A stretch of DNA of 21,723 nucleotides from Glomus cerebriforme. Its lineage: Eukaryota; Glomeromycota; Glomeromycetes; Glomerales; Glomeraceae. How positions within the stretch are numbered: position 1 is the first letter of the stretch; each line of letters begins with the position of its first letter. Below the pieces are notes generated by a model. That model was not told the origin of the DNA. It saw nothing but the letters and a program-made list of their open reading frames with translations, and ran no database searches. This document shows, in pieces, positions 20,361 through 21,723 of the stretch. A program made the position numbers and the translations under genes. The stretch lies in assembly GCA_003550305.1 (NCBI GenBank), contig QKYT01000458.1, positions 55,804 to 77,526 on the forward strand, read 5' to 3'.

Positions 20361-20648
20361 GCGCATTAAAGAACACGTAATTTGCGCTCAAACTAGCGCA
20401 TGTTACACCCAGTAACTTGCGCTATTACTAACGCATGTTACGTTCAGTAACGCGCTCAAACTTTTGAATACAAGTTTTTAATAGTTGTGTGTTGGAATCG
20501 AACCAACAAATAAAAAAAATTTGCAGAAAAGAAAAGAAAGACTAACGCATGTTACGTCTGGTAATTTGCGCTGACACAAACGCATATTACGCCTGGTAAC
20601 TTGCACCAGCACAAACGCATATTACACCCGATAACGTGCGCTGAAAAA
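20361..20648. repeat. 35-bp minisatellite, six units, each a hairpin
   Basis: Units begin at 20361, 20396, 20431, 20545, 20580 and 20615. Spacing is exactly 35 bp within each group of three. The core is (A/G)CGCAT(A/G)TTAC, a 5-nt spacer, GTAACTTGCGC. The unit at 20395-20423 pairs AGCGCA with TGCGCT and GTTAC with GTAAC around ACCCA, leaving one T-T mismatch. Units 3 and 4 are separated by an 83-bp non-repeat segment (20462-20544). GC content is well above the surroundings. Function unknown; such arrays can be satellite DNA or subterminal repeats of a transposon. Confidence 0.8.
20484..20507 (-). other. tRNA T-arm-like sequence (Pol III B-box), remnant
   Basis: On the - strand 20507-20491 reads GTTGG-TTCGATT-CCAAC, a perfect 5-bp stem with a 7-nt T-loop containing the B-box GGTTCGATTCC, followed by ACACAAC like the 3' acceptor strand. 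No matching 5' acceptor, D-arm or anticodon arm lies within the expected 75 nt. It is therefore a tRNA fragment or tRNA-derived repeat, not a tRNA gene. Confidence 0.45.
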
Positions 20649-21105
20649 TCACAATCTAATTTATTTATGGAATTTATAAGATAAAGATATATTTGTCAAG
20701 CAAAAATTGGATTTATAAATAAACTAAAAACTAAAAATTTTTATTTGATTCTACTTATATAAAGGAAAGAGCAGGGGAGTCTAAATTTTGCCGATACTTT
20801 GTATTAGTAAAATTGTTAGAATAATACAGTATATATATATTTTTATTTAAATAAAATATTACAACTACAAAGATTTACATTTCAATTTTACATTCTTATT
20901 TATTTATACAGGATATAAATCGAATATAATTACACGAGTGCAGCAAATGATCTACTAAAGAACGTGAAGTATCTCATACTGTATAATCCAGACTCTTTAA
21001 CTAAATTTTCACAAAAATTTTATATGTGAACTGCTTGAATTCATTCCTTAAAAAAAAATTTATAACGAAAAAATTTGAAGTATTAAATTAAAGAAACAAA
21101 AATTA
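20649..21105. other. AT-rich spacer, nothing supported
   Basis: No coding frame or repeat end was recognised. It probably includes the 3' flank of the decayed gene at 21106-21453. Confidence 0.4.
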
Positions 21106-21453
21106 CTATCCTAAATTATTTGGTTGTCCTAAACTATAATTATTTTGTTGTCTTGGATTATCAATATATGAAGTATTATATGTATCAGTAGTAAAAGTTA
21201 TGTTTGATTTTGTGTGATATTATCAGTTGAATTTTGGTGATATTAGATCTTGTTTTTGCTGCATATCTGTAGTAGAACCTGTAGAATATATTGAATTCGT
21301 ATTTAGATTATCAATTTCTCCTCTTATACTTTTTTGGTTGTTAAAATTACTCATAACGACAGTCGTATTATCAGTATTATCAGTAGAATTCCGATCCTCC
21401 CTGGATCTAATCAATTTATCTCGAATTCCATCCAAATATTGTACATCGACCAC
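21106..21453 (-). pseudogene. C-terminal remnant of a two-membrane-segment family member
   Basis: From 21453 the - strand reads VVDVQYLDGIRDKLI, then NSTDNTDNTTVV, paralleling VVDVSYLDKIRNLNI and NSTNSTSNTTVV in the last exon of the gene at 6818-8622. After 76 codons there are two consecutive stops (TGA 21225-21223, TAA 21222-21220). The same frame then stays open for 37 further codons of similar Asn/Gln/Thr/Ser-rich composition (TDTYNTSYIDNPRQQNNYSL and on) to TAG 21108-21106. Upstream similarity ends abruptly just before VVDV, and neither membrane segment is found in the remaining 270 bp. Probably a truncated pseudogene; alternatively the tail simply ends at the first stop. Confidence 0.6.
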
Positions 21454-21723
21454 TGGGGTGCGCTATCAATCAATCAAATCAAAACTATATATGGTATCAT
21501 ATGAAAGTTTACTATTGAAGATTTTTTCATATTAAGCTATTTTATATTATATAGTCTAACTGGCCTTATAATAAATTTCTTATTAAACTATCATATTTTT
21601 ATTTTTTAATAACTCTGAATCCTTCTTGACATTATCATTTCAAATTTTGCGAAAATATTCAAAATAACTGCCTCTTCCATAAAATACCCTGTTTTTTCAA
21701 AAAAAAATCAACAATATTATTAA
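21454..21723. other. Right edge of window, nothing supported
   Basis: AT-rich. No further exon of the neighbouring remnant could be recognised, although splice-like GATAG and CCCCAG sequences occur just beyond its conserved part (21454-21470). Confidence 0.35.

Noticed and set aside
20484..20556. A complete minus-strand tRNA gene
   Set aside because: Only the T-arm and 3' acceptor-like bases are present; the 5' acceptor strand, D-arm and anticodon arm cannot be found.
20395..20648. CRISPR array
   Set aside because: The 35-bp units are contiguous, without unique spacers, and the setting is a eukaryotic nuclear genome.
21227..21535. 102-codon plus-strand frame at the right edge
   Set aside because: It is the antisense shadow of the two-TM family C-terminal remnant, whose similarity to the intact gene decides the strand.

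Overview
The window looks like nuclear DNA from an arbuscular mycorrhizal fungus (Glomeromycotina, Rhizophagus-like). This is inferred, not proven. The sequence is very AT-rich. Its genes carry many short GT-AG introns of roughly 60-110 bp. The gene content fits expanded families of that group: a tyrosine-kinase-like protein kinase tail, a kelch protein with a signal peptide and a C-terminal membrane anchor, and a two-membrane-segment protein with a low-complexity tail. I see no bacterial operon, CRISPR array, rRNA or complete tRNA.

Layout: (1) 1-497, + strand, last three exons of a protein kinase cut by the window edge. (2) 2607-4301, - strand, a multi-pass membrane protein gene with at least three reading-frame breaks. 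(3) 5216-5598, a 383-bp miniature transposon with perfect 19-bp inverted ends and TA duplications. (4) 5.6-6.6 kb, faint decayed coding pieces on both strands. (5) 6818-8622, - strand, an intact nine-exon gene for a two-membrane-segment protein of about 391 residues. (6) 9207-10826, + strand, an intact five-exon gene for a 450-residue kelch membrane protein, divergent from the previous gene across a 584-bp intergenic region. (7) 11.7-21.7 kb, a gene and transposon graveyard: a fold-back element, two decayed relatives of the two-membrane-segment gene (12.6-13.0 and 21.1-21.45 kb), a decayed kelch copy (17.85-18.36 kb), a decayed repeat-protein gene (13.87-14.41 kb), retroelement tails, an AAATGAC-rich element, a retroelement nested in an inverted-repeat transposon (19.66-20.28 kb), and a 35-bp minisatellite whose units are hairpins (20.36-20.65 kb).

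The two intact genes and their decayed relatives suggest that a divergent module (two-membrane-segment gene on the left, kelch gene on the right) was duplicated and then broken up by insertions. The products of the intact pair are both predicted membrane proteins with large non-cytoplasmic parts. Whether they act together cannot be told from sequence. Exon borders were worked out by hand from frame continuity and splice consensus.
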